Below are positions 42,768 to 51,527 of a DNA stretch of 64,000 bases, in pieces. The translations under genes were made by a program, and so were the position numbers. The notes beneath the pieces are model-generated. The model had not been told where the DNA came from. It did not search any database and saw only the letters and a program-made list of their open reading frames with translations. The DNA lies in assembly GCA_026707735.1 (NCBI GenBank), contig JAPOWH010000003.1, positions 172,566 through 236,565 of the forward strand. The letters are read 5' to 3'. Numbering within the stretch: the first letter of the stretch is position 1; each line of letters begins with the position of its first letter. The stretch comes from Gammaproteobacteria bacterium (GTDB lineage Bacteria > Pseudomonadota > Gammaproteobacteria > Pseudomonadales > Azotimanducaceae).

Positions 42768-45523
42768 ACCTTCTTAAACTCTTCTCAACCAATCCAACAA
42801 CAAGAGAAAACAGCCCCAAAAAGTCCCCTAATCACGTCCCTGGTCGTCGAGACGAGGCCGTAAACCAAAGCGATATCAGTCGACTCTATTCGCGTCCGCC
42901 TTCCTTCACCGATTTTCTGCCGTGGGTGGAATACCTTCCCGATTCTCAACTGTTCTTGCTGGAAGATGGATTAAGCGTCGCCGCGTTGCTGGAGTTGCAG
43001 CCAATCGGTACGGAAGCTCGAAACGAAAAATACATGTCCGACCTGCGCGATGCCATTCAGGTGGCTCTTACCGATGCCATACCAGAGCACGAGACATCAC
43101 CCTGGGTGCTTCAAATGTTCGTTCAAGACGAGCATGACTTGAGTTCTCTCGAGCACAGGCTTGAGAAATACGGTAGCCCACCTGCTAGAGATAGCAGCTA
43201 TGGCAGGTTCTTTCACAGCGAATTCATTGAGCACGTGAAGAGAATCAGTGCTCCCGGAGGGATGTTCGAGGATAAAGCGGTCACTGGCGCGCGATGGCGC
43301 GGTCAAATTCGCAATGTTCGTGCTCTTCTCTACCAAAAATGGAGTCAGCAGGATGTCAAGAAGGGCGACTTGGCCGAAGCCGAGGCAAAGGTCGAAGATT
43401 CCGTCTCGAGGCTAGAAGCGGCGTTGGCAGTCTCGGGAGTCTCTATCACCCGTGGAACCTACAAGGACCTCTATCGATGGCTGTTTCCCTGGTTCAATCC
43501 TAGTCCTCAAACTGGCCTAAGCAGCGCCGGCACACTGAACGAACTGTGTCCCTGCGTAGAGTCAGAGAGACTTCCCTATGGACACGACCTCGCCGAGAGT
43601 CTAGTACTAGGCATGCCAACCTCCAATACGGAAGATGGTGTTTGGTGGTTCGACGGCAAGCCTCACGCATACATCTCGATGCAAACTCTAAGGCAGATTC
43701 CGGCCATTGGGGCCTTCACGGCTGAACGATTCAACGGAACCAACACTTTTGCTGTGTTCGATCAGATGCCGGAACACACCATCATGTCAATGACCATCAC
43801 CGTCCGATCCCAGGCTTCGGTGCGCAACCAAATTGGTCGAATTCGGAGAGCGGCTGTTGGCGACACTGCTGAAGCGGAACTTACTCGCGAGGATGCAGAC
43901 GCAGTCGAACGTCAAATTGCGCGTGGAAACAAACTGTTTCCTATGTCTCTGGGATTCTTCGTTCGCGGGGAGTCGCTCCAGGAGTTGCGCAAGAACATAA
44001 CCAGCACGCACGCGCTGCTCTTGTCGAACGGCATTCAATCCATCGCACGAGAGAGCGATTTGTTTCCTCTCGACAGCTATCTTCGCAATCTTCCCATGGC
44101 GTACGATCCGCAATTGGACTCCATTCGCAGGCGATCCAGGCTTGTTTTCTCCCGACACGCTGCGAATTTGCTTCCAATATATGGCAGAAACCGAGGAACA
44201 GGCCACGCAGGAATGGTGTTCTTCAATCGGGGTGCGGAACCCATAGATTTCGATCCCCTTCATCCGGATGATCGCAAGAAGAATGCCCACATGCTCATAC
44301 TGGGTCCAACAGGTGCTGGCAAGTCGGCCTTGCTGGTGTACCTTCTGCAGCAGATGGTTGCTCGGCACCGTCCCCGAGTCTTCGTGATCGAAGCGGGCGG
44401 TTCGTTTACGTTGCTTGGCCAACATTTCGCCGCCCACGACTTGTCAGTCAATCAAGTGACCCTGACCGCAGATTCGGATGTTTCGCTACCGCCATTTGCC
44501 GATGCCATCGATTTGCTGCAAGAAGATGTCGTCGGTGCAAAGAGAGAGGAGGGCACCGAGGACTCGGCTCGCGACCGACTTGGCGAGATGGAGATTGTTG
44601 CTCGGGTCATGATTACCGGGGGAGATTCCAACGAGGATGATCGAGTCTCTAGGTCCGACAGGCTGCTGATCCGCAACAGCATTCTTGAAGCGGCAAAAAG
44701 AATAGAGCAAGAAGGGCGTAGTGACGTTTTGATCGACGATGTCGTCTATGCACTGAGAGCTCATTCACAAGACTCAAATGCGGTGGAATCACGTCGTGTA
44801 CGAGCGGGCGAGATGGCGGATTCCATGGCGTTGTTCTGTTCCGGCGTAGCGGGCCGGCTGTTCAATCGTCCTGGATCTCCTTGGCCGGACGTCGACGTGA
44901 CGATATTGGAAATGGGTCTGCTTGCTCGCGAGGGCTACGAGGATCAACTCACTGTGGCGTATCTCTCTATGATGAGTCATATCAATGATTTGGTGGAGAA
45001 AAATCAACACTCAGACCGTCCTACTTTGGTGGTGACCGACGAAGGGCACTTGATCACGACCCATCCGCTGCTCGCAAACTATGTCGTGAAGATCACCAAG
45101 ATGTGGCGCAAATTAGGTGCATGGTTTTGGATTGCTACGCAGAATCTAGCCGACTTCCCCGATGCAAGCCGACGAATGCTCAACATGATGGAGTGGTGGA
45201 TGTGCCTGGTGATGCCGAAGGAGGAGATAGATCAGATTGCTCGGTTCCGCGAATTGTCTGACGACCAGCGCTTGCTATTGCTGTCGGCCCGCAAGGAGCC
45301 CGGTAAGTTCGTCGAAGGTGTCGTTCTGTCCGACAAGATCGAGACATTGTTTCGAAATGTGCCGCCGGCGCTTTCGCTTGCGTTGGCCATGAGCGAAAAG
45401 CACGAAAAGGCTCAACGCAAGCAAGTCATGGATGAGCTAGATTGCTCAGAAGTGGAAGCTGCCTATGAAGTGGCCAAACGCATCACGCAGACCCGTAACT
45501 CCCAGCTGGAACCAATGACCTAA
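42764..45523 (+). CDS. Conjugative transfer ATPase, VirB4/TraC-like (TIGR03744-like), with probable CTG start
   Basis: This is the secretion ATPase of the conjugation channel. Walker A is GPTGAGKSAL (about 514-523) and Walker B TLVVTDEGHLI with Asp759-Glu760. The family's conserved N-terminus PSFTDFLPWVEYLPDSQ is in frame upstream of the first ATG/GTG/TTG: the first such codon, GTG at 42926, cuts through it. The frame is open back to 42718 with no ATG, GTG or TTG. A CTG at 42764 overlaps the lipoprotein TGA as CTGA, the arrangement seen for coupled ATGA starts, and is my preferred start. No further conjugation genes follow; in intact elements TIGR03757/TraU-like genes come next. Confidence 0.85.
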   Translation: MNLLKLFSTNPTTRENSPKKSPNHVPGRRDEAVNQSDISRLYSRPPSFTDFLPWVEYLPDSQLFLLEDGLSVAALLELQPIGTEARNEKYMSDLRDAIQVALTDAIPEHETSPWVLQMFVQDEHDLSSLEHRLEKYGSPPARDSSYGRFFHSEFIEHVKRISAPGGMFEDKAVTGARWRGQIRNVRALLYQKWSQQDVKKGDLAEAEAKVEDSVSRLEAALAVSGVSITRGTYKDLYRWLFPWFNPSPQTGLSSAGTLNELCPCVESERLPYGHDLAESLVLGMPTSNTEDGVWWFDGKPHAYISMQTLRQIPAIGAFTAERFNGTNTFAVFDQMPEHTIMSMTITVRSQASVRNQIGRIRRAAVGDTAEAELTREDADAVERQIARGNKLFPMSLGFFVRGESLQELRKNITSTHALLLSNGIQSIARESDLFPLDSYLRNLPMAYDPQLDSIRRRSRLVFSRHAANLLPIYGRNRGTGHAGMVFFNRGAEPIDFDPLHPDDRKKNAHMLILGPTGAGKSALLVYLLQQMVARHRPRVFVIEAGGSFTLLGQHFAAHDLSVNQVTLTADSDVSLPPFADAIDLLQEDVVGAKREEGTEDSARDRLGEMEIVARVMITGGDSNEDDRVSRSDRLLIRNSILEAAKRIEQEGRSDVLIDDVVYALRAHSQDSNAVESRRVRAGEMADSMALFCSGVAGRLFNRPGSPWPDVDVTILEMGLLAREGYEDQLTVAYLSMMSHINDLVEKNQHSDRPTLVVTDEGHLITTHPLLANYVVKITKMWRKLGAWFWIATQNLADFPDASRRMLNMMEWWMCLVMPKEEIDQIARFRELSDDQRLLLLSARKEPGKFVEGVVLSDKIETLFRNVPPALSLALAMSEKHEKAQRKQVMDELDCSEVEAAYEVAKRITQTRNSQLEPMT

Positions 45524-45732
45524 AGCGCTTCGTAACACTTGCAAATGTAGCTCTTGGACAGTCTATTTGGTGCAATTTGAGAATGTTACAGGTCACATGC
45601 TATGAATGTACTGTGATATCTGTAGTAGGTTGTGCTGACTCTGAATCCAAGAAATCGCTGCAAACGGTCTAATTGACTCTTGATTGAACCATGGCGACGT
45701 ACATCTTCCTCTCAGATCGAGGCATCGCTGCT

Positions 45733-47397
45733 CTATTTTCTCGACTCGTTGTCTAGCTGCTCAACAAGAAGGCGCTTAAGTCTATCGGTGTCGACTTCCC
45801 GTTGTAGGATTTCTCCACTCTTGCTTAGCACGAACTTAGCAGGTATCGACAGGACGCCATATTCCACCGCAGTTTGCGCGAGGAACTCTCCATCTAGATC
45901 CCCCAGATTTAACCACGGCAACTCCTGTTTGTCCGACTCGTTCTTCCAATCGTCGTATTTAGCATCAATCGAAATAAATACTATTTCAAAGCCCTTGTCC
46001 TTGTAATCTGCGTGCAATTCTTTGAGCTGTGGGATAGTTTCTATACATGGCCCACACCATGACGCCCAGAAATCGACAAGTACAACCTCATTCTCTGCAA
46101 GAACGCCAGACAATTCGATTTCTTCCCCGTGCAAGTCTGAGAGCGAGAATTCGGGAGCAATCTTACCCTTCACAACGAGCTTTGAGTTCCTTGCACTTTT
46201 TCTCTGCTTCATACGGCTTGAATATCGCGGTTTTACTCGACGTTCGACCAAATCTGGGTCAAGTACTTCGGCAAGTCTGTCCCACTCCTCATATTGCTGA
46301 CTCTCGGGCGCACCAAGTTCCATAGCGAGCAAAGCGCGCATAGGATCACTCAAATCCTTTGCGATTGGCGAAAGTACTGCGTGCTTAATGGTCTCCAATT
46401 CAACAAAGATTTCATAGGGGTCTACCTTCCTTAACTTCTCTGAGTCCTCAACATCGACCTCGGCGTGCATCGGTATTTCTTGCTCCTTGCTATTGATTGA
46501 ATCGGCATATTCATCCATCTTGGCAAGATACACCGCACTGTCTTGCCAACTCTCGACCAGTTCGGCATGCATGCTCCCGACGATTTCTGTGGTTGCCTTT
46601 AGCTCAGAAGCTTTGTTCCTCGTATACGAGCTAGAAGTCTTGCTTGGTGAGATCTTTATTCGTGCGTTTGGCTCCACCACTAAATGAGCGACGCCCCAGT
46701 ACTCTCGCAAGTTCAACACCTTCACGTGCACCTCAACGACCGTTGGCTCATCCACGAATCCTTCAAACTGAAATTTGCCATCGTCGAGCAGCACAGAAGT
46801 GGAAGCCGGCGTCGCGCTCCCTTTCGGCAAAGTTTCCGACATGAACCTGATTTCGGCCGTTGCTACCGACAAATCTTTGTCGGTGATTGAACTGAGATCG
46901 CCTTGTATCGTGAACTTGCCGTCCGAATGCTCAACCATCCTTGACTCTCCGACCCGCAAAATTCGATCTTTGCGACGTGGGGGCACGTAGTCCAATACTG
47001 CGAAAGACAAGTCGTCTCCCGGAGCCGCAACGGCCTCTAGATAGAGAGTTTCCTCACCAACGCCATTGACGGAGACGAGCAGGCAGGCTCGTTTGTTGAT
47101 CAATCCTTGGAGTTCAACTGCTCCGTTCTTGAAAGAAGCCGAAGCAACTTCGGTTTTGACCGGGATGCCTTTGTCATTTAAATATGTTTGGGTGATGACA
47201 ACCGAAGGATCTTGAATCTTCTCGCGACTTTGTTCATCGCCAGTTCGAGTTCCAGTTGCATCGTCCACGATCTTGGAATCCTTTCCAACGCGAATCAATT
47301 TTCCTGATACAGTAAGAGTTTGGGACTCGTCGGCAAGGCAGACCGCAGCAAGGAACGGCACAAGTACCATGAATGCAAATCCAACTGAACGTCTCAT
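45733..47397 (-). CDS. Secreted TlpA-like thioredoxin protein A
   Basis: A cleavable signal peptide (ending VCLADES) precedes two related beta-rich domains (QTLTVSGKLIRVG and FTIQGDLSSITDKDLSVA to EFEGFVDEPTVVEV-like strands), a helical region, and a C-terminal redoxin domain with active site WASWCGPCIE (Cys448/Cys451). TlpA-like proteins act as periplasmic disulfide reductases. The soluble form lacks the extra cysteines of the lipoprotein paralogues. The start is uncertain: the ATG at 47397 has AGGAGG directly before it, rather too close; an ATG at 47424 is possible. It is the last of four paralogues in a row on this strand. Confidence 0.85.
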   Translation of the reverse strand: MRRSVGFAFMVLVPFLAAVCLADESQTLTVSGKLIRVGKDSKIVDDATGTRTGDEQSREKIQDPSVVITQTYLNDKGIPVKTEVASASFKNGAVELQGLINKRACLLVSVNGVGEETLYLEAVAAPGDDLSFAVLDYVPPRRKDRILRVGESRMVEHSDGKFTIQGDLSSITDKDLSVATAEIRFMSETLPKGSATPASTSVLLDDGKFQFEGFVDEPTVVEVHVKVLNLREYWGVAHLVVEPNARIKISPSKTSSSYTRNKASELKATTEIVGSMHAELVESWQDSAVYLAKMDEYADSINSKEQEIPMHAEVDVEDSEKLRKVDPYEIFVELETIKHAVLSPIAKDLSDPMRALLAMELGAPESQQYEEWDRLAEVLDPDLVERRVKPRYSSRMKQRKSARNSKLVVKGKIAPEFSLSDLHGEEIELSGVLAENEVVLVDFWASWCGPCIETIPQLKELHADYKDKGFEIVFISIDAKYDDWKNESDKQELPWLNLGDLDGEFLAQTAVEYGVLSIPAKFVLSKSGEILQREVDTDRLKRLLVEQLDNESRK

Positions 47398-47606
47398 CCT
47401 CCTAGAACTCCATTCCACTTCCATTCCCTGAACCACTAAATTTGAGTGAGTTGCGATACGAATTCGTGCCGGCAAATGAGCGCTCAATAATCCAAGGCAT
47501 TGGCACATCACGCACCGAGGTAGGCAGAAACCACCGCGGTGTGTCTTGGATAAACGCAGGGATAGAGTGATGCTCGCAGGATTCCGCGAGTACCATAGGC
47601 ATTTTC

Positions 47607-49355
47607 TTATTCGTCGTCTGAACCGGTTTCTGGAGTTTCTCCACCCGATGCCGGTTGGTCAGTGCTTTCCCGCTTCAATTCACGTCCAAAATGACTTGCA
47701 AGTAGCTCTTCAAGTTCGGCGTTAGTAAGGATTCGGGCAAGTATTTCACCGTCAGCGTTGACGGCGAATTCCGTAGGAATCCACTCAACACCGTAGTCAA
47801 CAGCAGTTTGTGCATGCCATCCGCCATCCAAGTCTCCTACATTGATCCAAGGAAGCTCCTGTCTACCCGATTCGTCCTTCCAGTCGTCATACTCATCTGT
47901 AATGGCTACAAATACTATCTCGAACCCGTCATCCTTGTACTCGGAATGCAATTCTTTGAGTCCAGGGATTTTCACAATGCATGGACCACACCAGGAAGCC
48001 CAGAAGTCGACCAGTACGACCTCATTTTCAGCGAGGACATCATAAAGTGCAATTTCTTCCCCTGCTAGAGTGGAAAGAGTGAATTCGGGCGCTAAATGAC
48101 CTGCAACCACCAATTCGGAGTTCCTCGACAAGATTATTTGTGCCTCAAGAGCATTGCGTCGCGGGACGGCGCGTCTCTCTGCTATGTCTGCATCAAGTGT
48201 GGCGATAAGTTTGTCCCAAGTCTCCAATTGCAAGGCTTCTGGGGCGCCCCGTTCCATGGCCAGCAAAGCAGCTATAGGATCATCGCTCATGTCTTGAACC
48301 AACTCTGACAAGGTTGACTTCATGACCTTTTCCATTTCTCTAAAAACGGTTCCGGGGTCAACAGCTTCGGATTCCCCAGAATCTGTACTCTCAGACTGTG
48401 CTTCTACACTCTCGTCGGTGGATTCTGCAGCAGCCTTCTTCTGCTTAAATTCGATCGCATTAGCGTACTGGTCCATTTTTTCGAGATAGCTAACGGAGTT
48501 CTGCCAACTCTCGACGACCTTGGCATGCATGCTATTTTCAGTTTCCGAATAAGCCATTAGTTCAGAGGCAAAGTTAATCGAAAAGGAACTAGACGACTTA
48601 CTTGGCGAAATTCTGATTCTTGCGCCTGGTTCCAGGATGACATCGGCAATCCCCCGATACTTGTGGGCAGAAACGGTACCCGATTCGACGGTGGTTACAT
48701 CTACAGCCACAAACAGTGGCTCACTTGCAATTCCTTCAAAGGAAAATTTACCGTCGTCAAGCAAAACGGCCTCAGACGAAAGAACTACCACACCCTTTGA
48801 CCCGTGTGATCGAACGTCGAGCTCGGCAACAGCAACCGACAAGTCTTTGTCGGCGATGGAGCTGAGATCGCCCCAAACCTTGAACATTGCGCTGGAACTC
48901 TCTTCTAGCCTTGAGCTGCCTACTAGTAGCAATTTGTCGTCATAGTAGGGGGCCATGAAGTCCAAGAGTACGAACGAGAGACTCTCTCCAGGATCCACAA
49001 CTGCCTTCATGGTGATTGGTTCTCCGTCAACGTCACTTACAGAAACGAGTAGGCTGGTTCGCTCGCTGACGGTTCCTTCAAGCACGACCCTTCCGTTTTC
49101 AAACGAGCCTGAAGCAACCTCGACGTCGCGACCGTCTGCGTTGGTTTGGGTTATTGCAACAGAGGGATTCGAAAAAGTTTCGGCGCCCTCTGTCTCTGAG
49201 GGCTCTTCTGTGGCAGATTCATCTACTATCTTTAAACCCCAATCCACAACAATTAACTCACCTCTCATGGTGAAGGTTTGAGAATCAGTTGCATAGGTGC
49301 TTGTCGCAAGCGCGGCAACGAGCACCCAGATTGCCATATGTAGTGATTTCTTCAT
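47607..49355 (-). CDS. Secreted TlpA-like thioredoxin protein B
   Basis: The signal peptide (residues 1-23, ending STYATDS) is of the cleavable type. Two beta domains follow (TFTMRGELIVVDWGL to VLEGTVSERTSLLVSV; FKVWGDLSSIADKDLSVAVA to FSFEGIASEPLFVAVDV), then a helical region with the recurring ESWQNSVSYLEKMDQYANAI, an acidic linker, and a redoxin domain with WCGPCIVKIPGL (Cys456/Cys459). The closest relative is protein A downstream. AGGAGA lies about 10 nt before the ATG. Transcription probably continues into protein A (210 bp gap). Confidence 0.88.
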   Translation of the reverse strand: MKKSLHMAIWVLVAALATSTYATDSQTFTMRGELIVVDWGLKIVDESATEEPSETEGAETFSNPSVAITQTNADGRDVEVASGSFENGRVVLEGTVSERTSLLVSVSDVDGEPITMKAVVDPGESLSFVLLDFMAPYYDDKLLLVGSSRLEESSSAMFKVWGDLSSIADKDLSVAVAELDVRSHGSKGVVVLSSEAVLLDDGKFSFEGIASEPLFVAVDVTTVESGTVSAHKYRGIADVILEPGARIRISPSKSSSSFSINFASELMAYSETENSMHAKVVESWQNSVSYLEKMDQYANAIEFKQKKAAAESTDESVEAQSESTDSGESEAVDPGTVFREMEKVMKSTLSELVQDMSDDPIAALLAMERGAPEALQLETWDKLIATLDADIAERRAVPRRNALEAQIILSRNSELVVAGHLAPEFTLSTLAGEEIALYDVLAENEVVLVDFWASWCGPCIVKIPGLKELHSEYKDDGFEIVFVAITDEYDDWKDESGRQELPWINVGDLDGGWHAQTAVDYGVEWIPTEFAVNADGEILARILTNAELEELLASHFGRELKRESTDQPASGGETPETGSDDE

Positions 49356-49416
49356 TTGCCAATAGTCTCCTCTGGTTCTTACAAATAGCTGTTTTGTCGT
49401 GTAATTCTCTGGAATG

Positions 49417-51387
49417 TCAGCCGCTTATTTCTTCGTTGTTCGATTTTGCTGAATCGGAATCGGTCGAAGTAGAAGCATCGTCCGGCTCAGGCATTTCTCC
49501 AAAACGGGCTATAAGAGCTTCCCTAAGCGAGGCGGGACGTAGGTTCTTCTTAAGGATGCATCCTTCTGAATCGAGGAGGTAGCCCTTTGGAATTGCGGAG
49601 ACTCCATAGGAAACAGCGGTAGCGCCATCCCATCCGTCCATCTCTCCTAAGTCAATCCAAGGAAGTTTGTGCTCGGTGGAGCCTTCTTCCCAATCTTCAA
49701 ATGCACTGTCGATTGAAACTCCAACAATTTCGAACCCGTGTTCCTTGTAAGCACCGTACAGTTTCTTCAACTCGGGAAAATCTGCAATGCAGGGACCACA
49801 CCACGATGCCCAAAAATCTATGAGAACGAGTTCTCTTTCCCCGAGAATATCGTACAGAGCACTTTCAGTACCTTCCAAGTTTGCAAGCGTGAATTCGGGC
49901 GCTTTTTGCCCTGGTTGCAGGTTGCTGTCGTTGTATTCGAGTTCAATGTAGCGAACAAGTCGATCACGTGCCGGGTTTACACGACTAGCGACGGTTTCTG
50001 CATCGAGCTCACTTGCAATTCTGTCGTAAACAGGGAGAGCATCGCTACGGTTCTCAACACCCAACGCGCTAAAAGCTCCTATCTCCAATGCAATAAGAGA
50101 TTCGAGGGGGATTTCCGAATTGACAGCTATGTTTTGCAACGCTTCCGTACGGATCGAGTCCAATTTGTCTCTGGTTTCGTAGTACGTTCTGTAGAACTCA
50201 GGTTGGTTGTCCATGTTGACGGCCGAGCGCGGTCTAGCCGGTTTATTTTCAATCGCTACGTGCTCACAACCTTCGGCGGGTGGAGTGGAGGTCTCTGCAG
50301 ATGCAACAGCTACTGTTTCTTCTGCGTTTTCGTCGGATGCCTCGTCGCTATCATTCGCCTCGGACGACTTTGATTCGGCATCCAAGTCGGAAGGTTCTTC
50401 CGATGATCCACTGGCTTCCTCGTCGTCGGTGTTAGTTTCCCCGCTATTCTCGTCAGATTCAGTCTCGGCAGCTTCAGTCTCGTTGGCTTGAGCGTCAAGA
50501 GCGTCTGACCAACGCTCATAGGCCGCGGAATTCTCATCGAGAGTCGACAAGTACTCGTCCGATTGTTGCCAACTCTCGACAATACTCGCATGCAGGCCCG
50601 ATCCGGAGGTTGCCAGCAACTGTCGCGCGGTACCACGCGGACGAACAACAATCTCAACGCCGGGTTCGACTACAACGTCGCGTGTCGATGAAAAATAATC
50701 TGTTTCAGCGTCTGAGACCGTAACGTATACAACAGTCGGTTCTTCGATGTCCGCTTCAACGAGAAACTCATTTCCCTCCAACATTACTACACCCAAATAT
50801 ACGAACGTCCGCTCGCCATCTTCATCGAACGTCACGCCCTGAATGGACGCAACGCCATGAGTCAAATTTTTCTCAAGGGCGGTAAAGTCTCCAACTAAGG
50901 AGAATGCTTTTTCTGGATCTTCTGATGATCGCGAACTCCCTACTAACACCAGTTGATCCGAAGGATACACGCCTTGGTAGTCCAAGAGAGCGAACTTAAT
51001 CGCGTCACCCGGCGTCAATACAGTGGTTGCTTTGAGTGGGTCGTCTTCTCCAAGCATTGCGGAAATCTCGACGACTGTAGGCTCCTCGATAGAACCAGAA
51101 AACATCAGATTGCCGTCGGCCAAGCTACCAGAATGTAATTCGACAGATTCTGTATCACCCGCTTTATTCGTTGTCTGATACGTTACAGCGACGGTAACAG
51201 ATGATGGATCGAGTCTTTGTTGCGATTCGATTGCCGAGGCTTCATCGCCATCCGCAACTACCGGTTGGTTGTTTTCTATGACGACATATTCTCCAGATAT
51301 TGTGTAAGTCTTTGGGGTGCCCAGACTGCAGGAGACAAGCAGCCCCGCTAACAGCAGCATCCCAAGTGGGTAAGCCAGTTTCTTCAT
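49417..51387 (-). CDS. TlpA-like thioredoxin lipoprotein C
   Basis: The lipobox LLVSC (about residues 15-19) makes this a lipoprotein. Two beta domains (TYTISGEYVVIEN; FSLVGDFTALEKNL) are followed by the ESWQQSDEYLSTLDENSAAY helix, a long acidic Glu/Asp/Ser linker (about 230-300), a cysteine in EGCEHVAIE, a helical region and the redoxin domain with WCGPCIADFPEL (Cys530/Cys533). An additional Cys sits in LLDSEGCILKKNL. These two extra cysteines are shared only with the other lipoprotein paralogues. The ATG at 51387 starts the signal; the frame is open to 51474. Confidence 0.88.
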   Translation of the reverse strand: MKKLAYPLGMLLLAGLLVSCSLGTPKTYTISGEYVVIENNQPVVADGDEASAIESQQRLDPSSVTVAVTYQTTNKAGDTESVELHSGSLADGNLMFSGSIEEPTVVEISAMLGEDDPLKATTVLTPGDAIKFALLDYQGVYPSDQLVLVGSSRSSEDPEKAFSLVGDFTALEKNLTHGVASIQGVTFDEDGERTFVYLGVVMLEGNEFLVEADIEEPTVVYVTVSDAETDYFSSTRDVVVEPGVEIVVRPRGTARQLLATSGSGLHASIVESWQQSDEYLSTLDENSAAYERWSDALDAQANETEAAETESDENSGETNTDDEEASGSSEEPSDLDAESKSSEANDSDEASDENAEETVAVASAETSTPPAEGCEHVAIENKPARPRSAVNMDNQPEFYRTYYETRDKLDSIRTEALQNIAVNSEIPLESLIALEIGAFSALGVENRSDALPVYDRIASELDAETVASRVNPARDRLVRYIELEYNDSNLQPGQKAPEFTLANLEGTESALYDILGERELVLIDFWASWCGPCIADFPELKKLYGAYKEHGFEIVGVSIDSAFEDWEEGSTEHKLPWIDLGEMDGWDGATAVSYGVSAIPKGYLLDSEGCILKKNLRPASLREALIARFGEMPEPDDASTSTDSDSAKSNNEEISG

Positions 51388-51527
51388 TTGTTCAATACCT
51401 CGAGAAATTTTTGGCAACGCGGCGATGCGTTCCAATTCGATCAAGCAATAATAGGGCAGTATCCCTTTTTGCATGAATGTGGATGGTACAAGTCCTTGGT
51501 CATGTTAGTTAATGAAATATAAGGACT

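Noticed and set aside
45733..47511. Reading the first TlpA-like gene from its longest start (47511)
   Set aside because: The first 38 residues are not signal-like and would place the clear signal peptide internally.
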